Assembly: GCF_014655715.1 (NCBI RefSeq)
Contig: NZ_BNBM01000003.1
Coordinates: 115,892 to 179,891, forward strand
Direction: 5' to 3'
From: Streptomyces lanatus
GTDB lineage: Bacteria > Actinomycetota > Actinomycetes > Streptomycetales > Streptomycetaceae
Length of the DNA: 64,000 nt
Made by a program: the position numbers and the translations under genes. The notes beneath the pieces are model-generated. The model saw only the letters and a program-made list of their open reading frames with translations, had not been told where the DNA came from and searched no databases. Below are positions 35,326 through 44,676 of this stretch, one piece after another; the stretch's first letter is position 1, and every line of letters begins with the position of its first letter.

Positions 35326-37935
35326 TCATGTACGGACGTCGAGTTCGGCCAGCGCCGCCTCGCCCCGCACACTCACCCGCACGCACCGCACCGCGCTCCC
35401 GTCCGCCGGATGCCACCGCCGTCCGTCCGCCGACACCTCGACGCGATACGACGCCGGCCGCGTCCGCCAGTCCGGCCGCACTGAACCGACCCGCACCGCC
35501 CTGCCCAGGTCGACCGTGAGGGTGCCGCGCTCGGCGGCCGGGGACCAGACGGTGGCCGGGCTGCCGTCCACGGCCGCCTCCGGGTACAGCCCCGGCTCGG
35601 CGGAACTCGCCGTCGCCGCACGGCAACGGGCCAGGTCGGCAGTGGGGGCCAGGTCGGGGCGGCGGGTCTTGAGGGTGACCTCGCCGTCGGAGGGGAGGGT
35701 GAGGCGACCCTCGGGGGTGTCCAGGGGGATGGGGTCACCCGAGCGCAGCCTGACGGTGGTCGTCTCCGGGCCGATCTCGATGTCGTACGTCCGTCCCCGC
35801 CACCGCAGCCCCGACAGCCGTACCCCGTCGTCGAGTTGGGGCGGCAGCGTCGGGTCGAGGCGCAGGGTGTCCGGGCGCAGCCGCAGACCGGTCAGGCCGT
35901 GTGTGAAGACCTGGAGGAAGCCGCCCTTTCCGGTGAGGAAGTCCTGTGCCGGGGAGCCCGCGAGCGGGTCGGCGGCGCCCGCCTTCTCGCCGCGCGACTC
36001 CGAGAACAGCGCGAACGGGCCCCGCGCGAACGGCTGGTAGGCCCGCCGCAGGAAGGTGTACGCGGCACAGCCCGGCTCGCCGATCGCCGCCGCGTCGATG
36101 GCGTGCACGGAGTCGGTCATCGCCGGGCCGTCCGGATCGGTACGGGCGGTGTAGTAGTCGAGCGTGGCCGCCGCGGCGCCGTCCGGCATGGGCCACTCCA
36201 GCGGGTAGATCAGCAGCGCGGTGTCGGCCTGCTTGATCGGGGAGCCGTCGTAGCCGTCGTACTGGAGGAACACCTTGCGCCCCGCGTCGTACGGGATGCG
36301 CAGCCGCCCGGCGATAAGCCGCCAGTCCGCCGGAGCCGGCCTGCCCAGCACGCGGGCGGCGTCGGCGGCGGCGCGCAGGGCGGTCGCGGCGACGGCGTTG
36401 GTGTAGGCGCCGTCGGTGACGCCGTTGCTGTACTCGTCGGGACCGGCCACCTCGCTGATGGAGTAGGAGCCGTCGTCGTTCGCCGTCACCCGTGAAGTCC
36501 AGTACCGGGCGAGGCCGTTGAGCAGCGGCCAGCCACGGTCGCGCAGCCAGGCGCGGTCGCCGGTGGACAGGTAGTACTGCCAGGCCGCGAGGGCGATGTC
36601 GCCCTGGAGATGGTTCTGGGTCACGCAGTGCGGTGGCCGCCAGCTCTGGCACTCGCTCCACAGCCGCCCGTGACTCGCGCTGGTCCACGGGTAGAACAGG
36701 CCCTTCACCGCCGTCCTCGCCGCGTTGTCGGCGGCGGCCGCGCGGGTGCGGTGGCGGTACTCCAGGACCGGGCGGGCCAGTTCGGGATGGGTGGCCAGCA
36801 GCGACGGGAACATCCAGGTCTCCGCGTCCCAGAACACCATGCCCGCGTAGTTGTCGCTGGTCAGGCCGGTCGGGGCGATGCTGTCGCGGGCGCCGGGGCG
36901 GAGTGACGACAGCAGGCCGTACCGCGCGGAACGCACCCACAGTTGCAGGTCCGGGTGGCCCGGCACCTCGATGTCGGACCTCCACAGCCGACGCCAGGCG
37001 GCGCTGTGCGAGCGCAGCAGCGCCGTCCAGCCGCGGGCGGCGGCACGGTGCGCGGACCGGCGGGCGGTGGCGGCGGGGGCGCGGGAGGTGAGGGTGGTGT
37101 CGACGCCGACGTACTTGGTGGCCGTGTAGGTGCGTCCGGCGCGGACGGGGAGGGCGACGGCCCGGGCGGCGCTCAACTTCCTTCCCGTACGGGTGCTTTG
37201 CGGCCGTGCCCCGGGCGGTGCCTGGAGCGTGGAGGCGACCGCGCCGTCGACCCGGGTGCCGTACGTGCGGAAGGCGACGCCGATCGTGCGGGCGTCGGCC
37301 CGGGACCTGCCGGTGGGTGCGAGGCGGCGGGCACCGCGGCCGTCGATGCGGTCGGTGAGGGTGAGCCGGCCGGTCCAGTGCGGGGTGACGCGCAGGCGTA
37401 CGGCGCCGGTGTGCGGGTCGTCGCGGGAGGTGAGGACGTCGTAGGCGAGGTCGGTGCGGCGGCCGTCGGGGGTGGTCCAGGTGAGGGTCGTGCGGATGTA
37501 GCCGCAGCGCAGGGAGAGGGTTTGGCGGTAGGCGGAGACACGGCTCTTCGCGCCGTAGGTCTCGCGTCCGGCCCTGATGTCGAGGCCGGTCCAGTTGGGC
37601 AGCGCGGCGAGCGCCTCGCGGCCTGCGGTGTTCTCCGGGCCGCGGGCGTAGAGGCCGGAGACGAACGTGGCGTCATAGCGCGGGGTGTAGAGGGGCCAGC
37701 CGGTCCTCTCGCCGGATGCGGCGTAGCCGGTGCCGGTGGGCGGGACGCGGGTGGCGAGGTAGCCGTTGCCGACGTAGGGGTGGTGGGCGTCCTTCGGGTC
37801 GATCCGGGTGGCGGTGGGGGACCAGCCGGGGGCCTCGCAGGGGGTGGCGTGCGCCGGGTGGGGGCGGGAGTGGGGGTGGATCGGCAGGAGCAGCGTGGCG
37901 GCGAGCAGGGAGGCGATGAGGTGGGGCTTCGTCAC
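35326..37935 (-). CDS. Secreted GH65-like glycoside hydrolase with discoidin-like domain
   Basis: 869-aa secreted protein. A signal peptide (cleavage near residue 31, AHA) leads to a glycosyl hydrolase family 65 plan. An N-terminal beta-sandwich (45-300) and an (alpha/alpha)6 barrel carry FWDAETWMFP and the general-acid Glu in EVAGPDEYSNGVTDGAYTN. A small beta-domain and a C-terminal F5/8 type C-like (CBM32) module follow (about 750-869: EAAVDGSPATVWSP, GTLTVDLGRAVRVGSV). Relatives include acid trehalases and glucosyl-galactosyl-hydroxylysine glucosidases; the substrate is unclear. It starts at GTG 37935, 51 bp after the SWIM gene stop on the same strand, so it may be read through from that operon. 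Confidence 0.85.
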   Translation of the reverse strand: MTKPHLIASLLAATLLLPIHPHSRPHPAHATPCEAPGWSPTATRIDPKDAHHPYVGNGYLATRVPPTGTGYAASGERTGWPLYTPRYDATFVSGLYARGPENTAGREALAALPNWTGLDIRAGRETYGAKSRVSAYRQTLSLRCGYIRTTLTWTTPDGRRTDLAYDVLTSRDDPHTGAVRLRVTPHWTGRLTLTDRIDGRGARRLAPTGRSRADARTIGVAFRTYGTRVDGAVASTLQAPPGARPQSTRTGRKLSAARAVALPVRAGRTYTATKYVGVDTTLTSRAPAATARRSAHRAAARGWTALLRSHSAAWRRLWRSDIEVPGHPDLQLWVRSARYGLLSSLRPGARDSIAPTGLTSDNYAGMVFWDAETWMFPSLLATHPELARPVLEYRHRTRAAAADNAARTAVKGLFYPWTSASHGRLWSECQSWRPPHCVTQNHLQGDIALAAWQYYLSTGDRAWLRDRGWPLLNGLARYWTSRVTANDDGSYSISEVAGPDEYSNGVTDGAYTNAVAATALRAAADAARVLGRPAPADWRLIAGRLRIPYDAGRKVFLQYDGYDGSPIKQADTALLIYPLEWPMPDGAAAATLDYYTARTDPDGPAMTDSVHAIDAAAIGEPGCAAYTFLRRAYQPFARGPFALFSESRGEKAGAADPLAGSPAQDFLTGKGGFLQVFTHGLTGLRLRPDTLRLDPTLPPQLDDGVRLSGLRWRGRTYDIEIGPETTTVRLRSGDPIPLDTPEGRLTLPSDGEVTLKTRRPDLAPTADLARCRAATASSAEPGLYPEAAVDGSPATVWSPAAERGTLTVDLGRAVRVGSVRPDWRTRPASYRVEVSADGRRWHPADGSAVRCVRVSVRGEAALAELDVRT

Positions 37936-37986
37936 AGGTCGACGATGGGGGAGGGGGCGTGTGAGGGGGGTGGAAAATGCTGGGAA

Positions 37987-40023
37987 TTACCACGAATGGG
38001 GCGATGGGGGCCAGTTGCTCTCCCCCTCCGCGTGCAGTTCCAAGCTCACGGCCAGGTGGATCTGTGCGTCCACCCAGGCCGCCGCGGCCGCGGTCGCACC
38101 GTCCCGACGGAGGGTCGTGCCGAGGGCGTCGACAAGACGGGCGGCGGTGTGCAGGCCGGTGCGGCGCAGGGCCGTCGCGCTGTCGGTGAGGTGGGTGCGG
38201 GCCGGGGGGTTCAGGTGGCGCAGGCCCTGGTGGGCGGCTTGGGCGAGGGCGGTCAGGGCGGAGGTGAGGGCCGTGGTGATCGGGTCCGAGAGGCGGGGCG
38301 GGGCTGTGCCGAGCGCGGTGTCACCGGCGCCGGGGGCGAGGTCGGGGACGGTCACGCCCTTGGACGTCAGTACGGCCAGCGGGTTCAGCACGATCCGGCC
38401 GTGGGCGCGGCCCAGCATGCCGCTGACGCCGTACACCTCCGGCTCGTCGAGCGCGGCGGCCAGCGCGTCCAGGCCGCCGGGGCACAGCGGGTTGTACTCG
38501 GCGCCGACGAGGACGTCATTGCCCGCCGTGTCCCGTACGACGGCCTCCAGGCGCTGCGTGGCCGGGTCGTAGCCGATCGACTCCACGGCGGCCACCTCCA
38601 CCACCCGCACCGACTCCGCCTCGACCCGCGGCCTGATCAGCCGGGGCGGCCGTGCGCCCGCCGCCCGCAGATGCGCGGCCGTGTCCCGGACCAGCAGGCT
38701 GCCGGGCAGGTCCCGCCAGGCCGAGCCGAGCGGGGTGACGCTGGTGGCGGCGATACGGCCCCGGGAGATGGTGACGGTCCGGTCGGCGGCGCGTGCGGTG
38801 TGCTCACTGACGACGTTCGCCGTGGCGAGGTCGCGCAGCGGGGAGCCGAGCATTCGGCGGGCGGCGAGGTCGTGCCCGGTGGGGGACCGGTCCTCCGTCA
38901 GGTCCCAGCGTTTGCGCAGCACCAGCGCGAGTCCGGCCTCGGCGTGGGCGAAGTACGTCTCGGCCGTACGGTCGCCCGCAGTGCCCCCGATCCGGCAGCC
39001 GAGCGCCACCAGCCGCACCCGGCGCAACGGTGTCTCCGGCGCCTCCTTGGTGCCCAGCACCCCGACCGGATCCTGCCCCGCGGCCCGGTGCCGGGCGTGC
39101 AGCTCGGCCAGCAGCAGGGCGAACCGCTCCGCCTCGTACCGGGTGCCGCGCGCGGCGTACGCGTCGATCTGCTCCCGCAGCTCGGCCACCGCCCAGGCCG
39201 GCCAGTGCAACGAGGCCGCCGTCAGCGACTCCTGGGCTCGGACGAGGGACCCGGCGAACACCGGTCCCGCCTGCTGCACACCGTCCAGGAGCAGGTCGTC
39301 CGCGAGGGCGAGGGCGGTGCGCAGGGCGGCGTCGGCCCGCTCCGTGGTGGCGGCACGGCCGCCGACGCTCACCTCCGTGGCCTGCCCGTCCGCCGCCCGG
39401 AACGCCCACACCGCCAGCGTCACGACCTCGCCGCGCAGTGCGGTGGAGGCGTCGGTGAGGGCGTAGCCCAGCTCGTGCGGCACCGGGAAGCGGACCGTGC
39501 AGGTGGGCAGTTCGACCCGGGGTTCGGGGTCGTCGGGGGTGGGGCGGTGCAGCCGGGCGAGATACCCGCGCTCCTTGGTCCGGCGGGCCGCGAGCAGGGC
39601 GGCGCGGCCCAGTACGGCGGTCAGGGCGTCGTCGTCGAACTCGGCCGGGGACCAGTCGGTGAACGGCGTTGTGGTGCTGCCCGGGGTGTCTACGGCGGTG
39701 CGCGGGGCGTCCGTGGCGGCGCGGGAGTCGTCCTGTGCGGCGTCCGTCGCGATGCGCTGGTACGCGAGCACCAGCCCGATGCGGTGCCGGCACACGGACG
39801 TCGCCCCGCAGGCGCACTCCGACGCGTCCAGGCCGAGACCCGGCGGGAGCGCCGTGTCCGTGCCGTCCGGGAAGCGCCCGCGTACGGTGCCGTCGTCGGT
39901 GACGGTCACCTCGGGGCCGGAGCCCGCCGTCAGGTCCTTCTCGGCACGCTTGACCAGGCCACGGTTGGCCAGGGAGGCGAGCGTCTGGGGCGTCAGGGCC
40001 AGCAGGTCGGCGCGTACGGTCAC
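37987..40023 (-). CDS. SWIM zinc-finger protein (YehQ-like)
   Basis: 678-aa protein with an N-terminal SWIM zinc finger (CxC...CxH: ECACGATSVCRHRIGL, about residues 60-75). A long alpha/beta region of unknown fold follows (ELPTCTVRFPVPHELGYA, DDLLLDGVQQAGPVFAGSL, HWPAWAVAELREQIDAYAAR, EYNPLCPGGLDALAAAL). SWIM fingers bind DNA or proteins. GTG 40023 overlaps the vWA stop (GTGA); the frame further upstream to 40530 is the shadow of the vWA gene. It is last of the five-gene MoxR-vWA operon; E. coli yehQ occupies the same place in its locus. Confidence 0.85.
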   Translation of the reverse strand: MTVRADLLALTPQTLASLANRGLVKRAEKDLTAGSGPEVTVTDDGTVRGRFPDGTDTALPPGLGLDASECACGATSVCRHRIGLVLAYQRIATDAAQDDSRAATDAPRTAVDTPGSTTTPFTDWSPAEFDDDALTAVLGRAALLAARRTKERGYLARLHRPTPDDPEPRVELPTCTVRFPVPHELGYALTDASTALRGEVVTLAVWAFRAADGQATEVSVGGRAATTERADAALRTALALADDLLLDGVQQAGPVFAGSLVRAQESLTAASLHWPAWAVAELREQIDAYAARGTRYEAERFALLLAELHARHRAAGQDPVGVLGTKEAPETPLRRVRLVALGCRIGGTAGDRTAETYFAHAEAGLALVLRKRWDLTEDRSPTGHDLAARRMLGSPLRDLATANVVSEHTARAADRTVTISRGRIAATSVTPLGSAWRDLPGSLLVRDTAAHLRAAGARPPRLIRPRVEAESVRVVEVAAVESIGYDPATQRLEAVVRDTAGNDVLVGAEYNPLCPGGLDALAAALDEPEVYGVSGMLGRAHGRIVLNPLAVLTSKGVTVPDLAPGAGDTALGTAPPRLSDPITTALTSALTALAQAAHQGLRHLNPPARTHLTDSATALRRTGLHTAARLVDALGTTLRRDGATAAAAAWVDAQIHLAVSLELHAEGESNWPPSPHSW

Positions 40024-41201
40024 TTTCCCCGCCCTCCCTGGCCCACCTTCTCGGCGACGAACTCGGCGAGCCGCCCCGGCGTCATCGCCCCCACCGGCGC
40101 GCCGACCTGGGCCAGCCTCCCGGCCAGCGCCCGGTCGTAGACCGGATCGGCGGCCTCGTCGAGGGCGGCCAGGCACAGCACGGTCGTGCCCTGCTCGACC
40201 AGCCCGCGCACGGTACGCACCAGGCGATACGGGTCGCCGCCCTCGTAGAAGTCGGAGATCAGGGCGACGATCGTGCGCCGCGGGTTCTCCACGAGTGAGG
40301 CGCCGTAGTCGACCGCCCGCGCGATGTCGGTGCCGCCGCCGAGCTGAACCCTCATCAACAGCTCGACCGGATCGGTCACTTCGGAGGTCAGGTCGACCAC
40401 CTGGGTGTCGAAGGCGATCAGACGGGTCTTCAGCCCCGGCAGGCTCCACAGACAGGCCGCGGTGACGGCGGAGTGGATCACCGACCCGGCCATGGAGCCC
40501 GACTGGTCCACCAGCAGGATGAGCTGCCATTGTTCGAGGTGGCGGCGGGTGCGTGAGTGGAAGTGCGGGCGCTGGATGAGGATGCGGCGTTCCTCGGGCT
40601 GGTAGTGGGCCAGGTTGGCGCGGATGGTGGTGCGGAAGTCGAAGTCGCGGGCCAGCGGCAGATGGCTGGGGCGGCGCGAACGGGAGCCCGTGAAGGCACG
40701 GCGGACCTCCGGGCGCAGGCGCTCCATCAGCTGCCGTACGACGGTCTCGACGATCCGGCGGGCCGCGGCCAGCACCTGGGGGTTCATCAGATGCTTGGTG
40801 CGCAGGACCGCGCGCAGCAGGGTCTGGCTCGGCTCGACCCGCGCCAGGACGTCCGGGTCGGTGACGATCTCGTCGATGCCGTACTGCTCGACCGCGTCCC
40901 GCTCCAGCCGCTCCACCGTCTCCTTGGGGAACAGCCGGTGGATGTCGTCGAGCCAGTCCACGGCGGTGAGTTGGGAGGGACCGGTGCCGCCCTCGCGGGA
41001 TTCGGAAGGCGCGCCGCGTCGGACTCCTCGGCGGCGCAGGTCCTCGTCCCTGCCGTAGAGCCAGTCGAGCGCGGCGTCGCGGGCGGCGGCGGAGCCGTGC
41101 AGCGGGCCGGTGCAGCGCTCGGCGGGGGAGCCGAGGATGAGGCGCCAGCGCTCCAGGGCGGGGTCGGGGGATGCGGAGGGTTTCTCGTCGGCCGTGCTCA
41201 T
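40020..41201 (-). CDS. vWA-domain protein (YehP-like)
   Basis: 393-aa protein. A helical N-terminal half (15-215) precedes a C-terminal vWA domain (225-390) with complete MIDAS: Asp232-x-Ser234-x-Ser236 (DQSGSM), Thr291 (GGGTDIA) and Asp317 (ISDFYEGGD). This kind of vWA partner docks onto hexameric MoxR AAA+ ATPases through the MIDAS metal. ATG 41201 overlaps the DUF5682 stop (ATGA); the frame upstream to 42005 is an Arg-rich shadow. The MoxR gene lies two genes upstream. Confidence 0.9.
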   Translation of the reverse strand: MSTADEKPSASPDPALERWRLILGSPAERCTGPLHGSAAARDAALDWLYGRDEDLRRRGVRRGAPSESREGGTGPSQLTAVDWLDDIHRLFPKETVERLERDAVEQYGIDEIVTDPDVLARVEPSQTLLRAVLRTKHLMNPQVLAAARRIVETVVRQLMERLRPEVRRAFTGSRSRRPSHLPLARDFDFRTTIRANLAHYQPEERRILIQRPHFHSRTRRHLEQWQLILLVDQSGSMAGSVIHSAVTAACLWSLPGLKTRLIAFDTQVVDLTSEVTDPVELLMRVQLGGGTDIARAVDYGASLVENPRRTIVALISDFYEGGDPYRLVRTVRGLVEQGTTVLCLAALDEAADPVYDRALAGRLAQVGAPVGAMTPGRLAEFVAEKVGQGGRGK

Positions 41202-43594
41202 CCCACCCTCCCCAGTCCGTGCCGGTCCAGCAGTCGGGCCACGTTCTCCTCCAGGGTTCGCGCGCGGGCGAGCAGCAGCGGGTCGGCGGTGGTGCGCAGC
41301 AGGGAACGGGCCGAGCCGTGCTTGCCGCGCCGCAGCAGCAGGCGTTCCGCGATGCGCTCGCGTTCGCGGGGCGGGAAGAAGGCGAAGGCCTGGCGGAGCG
41401 CGGGCAGGCCGGTGATGAAGTCGCCCTCGGTCATGGCGGAGACGATGCCGTCCAGTACGTCGATCAGCGGCTCCCCGTCGGCCGTCGCACCGGCGGTGAC
41501 CTCCTCGCGGGCCAGGGCGAACAGTCCGGCCAGCCAGTCCCCGAGGCTGTCGGCGGCGGTGGACGCGAGCGCCTGCACTGCCGTCGCCGGGTCGTCGGGG
41601 ACGCCGAGCGCCCAGCGCAGGCCGAAGGCGGCACCGCGCAGATCGGCCGGGGCGCGACGGTCCCGGCCGATACGGGCGGCGGCCTCGGCCGCGGCCTCCC
41701 GGGTGACCGACAGCAGCTCCGGGGCGTGCAGCAGCGCGTCCCGCGCGGCGGCCAGTGCGCGCAGCCGTGCCAGGTCCACGCCGGGGCCGCCGTGCAGGCC
41801 CTCGGCCAGCCAGAACACCCGGTCGGCGGCGCCCGCGACGACACTGCCCAGTAGCCGGCCGCGGGCCACGCCGAACACCCGGTCGTGCCGCCACAGCCCC
41901 AGCGCCGCCGTCAACACCTCGCCGACCGGCCCGAGTTCCGGGACCTGGCCGACCTGTGCCGCGAGCGCCTCCAGCAACTCGTCGCACAGCGGCCCGACCC
42001 CGCACAGCACCGCGTCGAACAGCAGCCCCGCCAGCGGCGCCGCCTCTGTCCCCGCCGAGCGCGCCCGCTCACCGAGCGCCACCGACGCCGCCTCGTCCAG
42101 CCGCGCCCCGTACGCCCCCGCCTCGATGAGCGCCGCCTCCCGCCCGCCCGCCGGGTGCGGTTCCCAGCGCTCGGCGAACACCGGGTCGGCGCCGTCGGCC
42201 GGACCGGAGAGCCGCGTGAAGCCGGGGATGCCCAGCACCCGCAGCCGATGCAGCACCTGGCTGCGCGCCAGCCCGTCCGGGTCGGTGAGATCGACGGTGA
42301 AGGGGCGGTCCCGGTCGGCCAGCCCCAGCCGGGCCAGCTGTTCGGCCACGTCGTGCACCAGCGGGGGCAGGGGTGTGTCGGGGTGCAGCCGGCCCTCGGT
42401 CCCGCCGGTGCAGGCGGCGACCATCTCCACGACGACGGGATGGGACCCGGCGCCGAGCGTGCCCCGCCCGGTCCAGGGCAGCGGCTGATCCAGATCGTCG
42501 CTGATCAACGCGCCTGCGAGACCGTCCAGGACGTCGACGCGCGTCTCGTACGCGTGCCCGCGCATCAACGCCAGCCCCTGCGCCAGGCCGCGCGCCGCGA
42601 TCAGGGGGGCCGTGGACGCCGGGATCCCACGGGTGCGCAGCCGCTCGGCGACGGTACGCAGCAGGCCCTGGGCGGCGGCCTGCGGGCCTTCCTCCCACAG
42701 CTGTTGGTAGTAGCCGGGCGAGGGCATGCCGGACTGGTATCCGGCGAAGGCGTCCAACTGGCGGAAGGAGTACGGCACGAGGAAGCTGCCGCCGATCGCG
42801 CCGGGGGGCGGGGCGGGGATCTCCGGCCACTCCTCGGACCCGTCGGACCAGTCGTCCCGCTGCCGCGACAGCGCCCGCAGCGCCGGCTGGTGGAAGCCGC
42901 CGGTCACCACCAGGACGGGGCGCTCCCCGGCGTGGGCCAGGGCGGCGCGCACCCAGGACGCCATGTACTCCTCGCGCGCACGGTCGCCGGAGTCGGCCTC
43001 GGCGTCCCCGCGGACCAGCTCGAAGTAGGCGTCGAGACGGGCCTGAAGGTCGTCGCCGCCGGGTTCGGTGGTCTCGGATTCGGTGATCTCGAACAGCCCG
43101 TCCCACAGCGCGTCCACCGAGTCCACCGCGAAGTGCGCGCAGAGCCGCTCCGTCGCCTCCGCGTACCGCGCCTCGGCGTCGGCGTAGCGGTTGGTCCGCC
43201 GGTCGGCCCGCTCCGCGAACGCCGGATGCCACGACGGCAGGTCGATGAAGCGGACCTCGGCCCCCGAGGCACGGCCCTCCCGCAGCGCGACCCACTCCGG
43301 GGAGTAGTCGCACAGCGGGGTCCAGGAGGTCGCGACGCGTGTCTCGTCCCGGTAGTGGCTGAACACGGCGACCGGCAGCTCATGCCCCAGCAGCAGCTCG
43401 TCCAGCCGGTCGTTCATGTCCGCCGGGCCCTCCACCAGGACGTAGGCGGGCCGCAGTTCCTCGATCGCCCCGCCGACCAGCCGGGCACACGCGGGCGAGT
43501 GGTGGCGTACGCCGAGGAAGACGGCGGAGTCGGCACGGGACGACGCCACCGTCCCCCCGGCCCCCGCCCCCTCGGCCCTCGATGTCCCCCGCAT
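41198..43594 (-). CDS. DUF5682 protein (YehM-like)
   Basis: 798-aa protein of the DUF5682 family. The N-terminal part (about 15-260: VFLGVRHHSPACARLVGGAI, YVLVEGPADMNDRLDELLLG, VRFIDLPSWHPAF, PVLVVTGGFHQPAL) looks like the TraB/EreA-type fold with conserved His and Glu near the start, suggesting a possible hydrolase. The rest is largely helical. ATG 43594 overlaps the MoxR stop (TGATG). In E. coli the equivalent gene, yehM, also sits between the MoxR-type ATPase and vWA genes. Function unknown. Confidence 0.85.
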   Translation of the reverse strand: MRGTSRAEGAGAGGTVASSRADSAVFLGVRHHSPACARLVGGAIEELRPAYVLVEGPADMNDRLDELLLGHELPVAVFSHYRDETRVATSWTPLCDYSPEWVALREGRASGAEVRFIDLPSWHPAFAERADRRTNRYADAEARYAEATERLCAHFAVDSVDALWDGLFEITESETTEPGGDDLQARLDAYFELVRGDAEADSGDRAREEYMASWVRAALAHAGERPVLVVTGGFHQPALRALSRQRDDWSDGSEEWPEIPAPPPGAIGGSFLVPYSFRQLDAFAGYQSGMPSPGYYQQLWEEGPQAAAQGLLRTVAERLRTRGIPASTAPLIAARGLAQGLALMRGHAYETRVDVLDGLAGALISDDLDQPLPWTGRGTLGAGSHPVVVEMVAACTGGTEGRLHPDTPLPPLVHDVAEQLARLGLADRDRPFTVDLTDPDGLARSQVLHRLRVLGIPGFTRLSGPADGADPVFAERWEPHPAGGREAALIEAGAYGARLDEAASVALGERARSAGTEAAPLAGLLFDAVLCGVGPLCDELLEALAAQVGQVPELGPVGEVLTAALGLWRHDRVFGVARGRLLGSVVAGAADRVFWLAEGLHGGPGVDLARLRALAAARDALLHAPELLSVTREAAAEAAARIGRDRRAPADLRGAAFGLRWALGVPDDPATAVQALASTAADSLGDWLAGLFALAREEVTAGATADGEPLIDVLDGIVSAMTEGDFITGLPALRQAFAFFPPRERERIAERLLLRRGKHGSARSLLRTTADPLLLARARTLEENVARLLDRHGLGRVG

Positions 43595-44676
43595 CAGTCC
43601 GCCAGCAGATGCCGGGCGTCGTGCAGGGCCTGCCACTGTCCGCCCTTGCGCCGGGGCACGTCCTGCTCCAGGAACCGCCGCAGCCGGGCGAGGTCCTCCG
43701 GGCTGTCCTTCGCCGCCGTGCCCGCCAGGCTCGCCACCACGTCGGCCGCGCTGCCCGCCTCGCCGCGCAGGAACCAGCCCCGCACGCCCACCGCGTGGGC
43801 GACGGACACGGCCTCGGCGGTGCTCATCACCGTCGACATCCGCTCGCCCCGCTCGGCCGTGCCGCGCAGCTCACGGAAGGTGCCGACCAGGACTTCGAGG
43901 ACGTCTCGACGCGGCGCCGCCTCCACCCCCGACTGCCGCAGCAACGCCGTCGCCTCGGCCTCGACCAGCGCCAGCTCGGTGTCGCAGTCGGGGATGGGGA
44001 AGACCGTCTCGAAGTTGAAGCGGCGCTTGAGCGCGGCGCTCATCTCGTTGACGCCCCGGTCGCGGGTGTTGGCGGTGGCGATGACGTTGAAGCCCTGGCG
44101 GGCGAAGACCAGGCCCTGCGGTCCGTCCAGTTCGGGGATGGTGATGACCCGGTCGGACAGCAGGGACAGCAGACAGTCCTGCACCTCCAGCGGACAGCGG
44201 GTGATCTCCTCGAACCGTACGATCCGGCCCTCGGCCATGCCGTTCAGCATGGGCGCGGGGACGAGGGAGCGGGGCGAGGGACCCTCGGACACCAGCAGGG
44301 CGTAGTTCCAGGAGTACTTGATCTGGTCCTCGGTGGTGGCCGCGCCGCCCTGCACGGTGAGCGCGGAGCTGCCGCTGACGGCCGCCGCGATCAACTCGGA
44401 GAGCAGCGATTTCGCCGTGCCAGGCTCTCCCACGAGCATCAGGCCCCGGTTGGTGGCCAGGGTGACCAGAGCCCGCTCCACCAGCGAGACGTTGCCGACG
44501 AACTTACGGCTGATCCCGGCCTGTTCGTCGCCCACGACGAAGCGGCGGGCGGCACGCAGGCTGAGCTGCCAGCCCGGCGGACGCGGGTCGGCGTCGGCGG
44601 CGCGCAGGGCGGCGAGTTCCCCGGCGTAGCGGACCTCGGCGGGCGGGCGCTGCAACTGCTCCTCGGTGACGGTCAC
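43594..44676 (-). CDS. MoxR-type AAA+ ATPase (YehL-like)
   Basis: 360-aa AAA+ ATPase with Walker A GEPGTAKSL (83-91), a modified Walker B (IVRFEEITRCP, Glu-Glu in place of Asp-Glu), sensor 1 (NVIATANTRD) and an arginine-finger region (MSAALKRRFNFETVF). MoxR ATPases act with vWA proteins as remodelling chaperones; the matching vWA gene is two genes downstream. GTG 44676 overlaps the WGR-DUF4132 stop (GTGA). The frame upstream to 45279 is a shadow and is rejected. Confidence 0.9.
   Translation of the reverse strand: MTVTEEQLQRPPAEVRYAGELAALRAADADPRPPGWQLSLRAARRFVVGDEQAGISRKFVGNVSLVERALVTLATNRGLMLVGEPGTAKSLLSELIAAAVSGSSALTVQGGAATTEDQIKYSWNYALLVSEGPSPRSLVPAPMLNGMAEGRIVRFEEITRCPLEVQDCLLSLLSDRVITIPELDGPQGLVFARQGFNVIATANTRDRGVNEMSAALKRRFNFETVFPIPDCDTELALVEAEATALLRQSGVEAAPRRDVLEVLVGTFRELRGTAERGERMSTVMSTAEAVSVAHAVGVRGWFLRGEAGSAADVVASLAGTAAKDSPEDLARLRRFLEQDVPRRKGGQWQALHDARHLLAD

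Noticed and set aside
36943..40140. 1065-codon plus-strand open frame across the GH65 and SWIM genes
   Set aside because: Gly/Arg/Val-rich composition with no recognisable domain, and lying antisense to two genes with clear families. Typical shadow frame of high-GC DNA.
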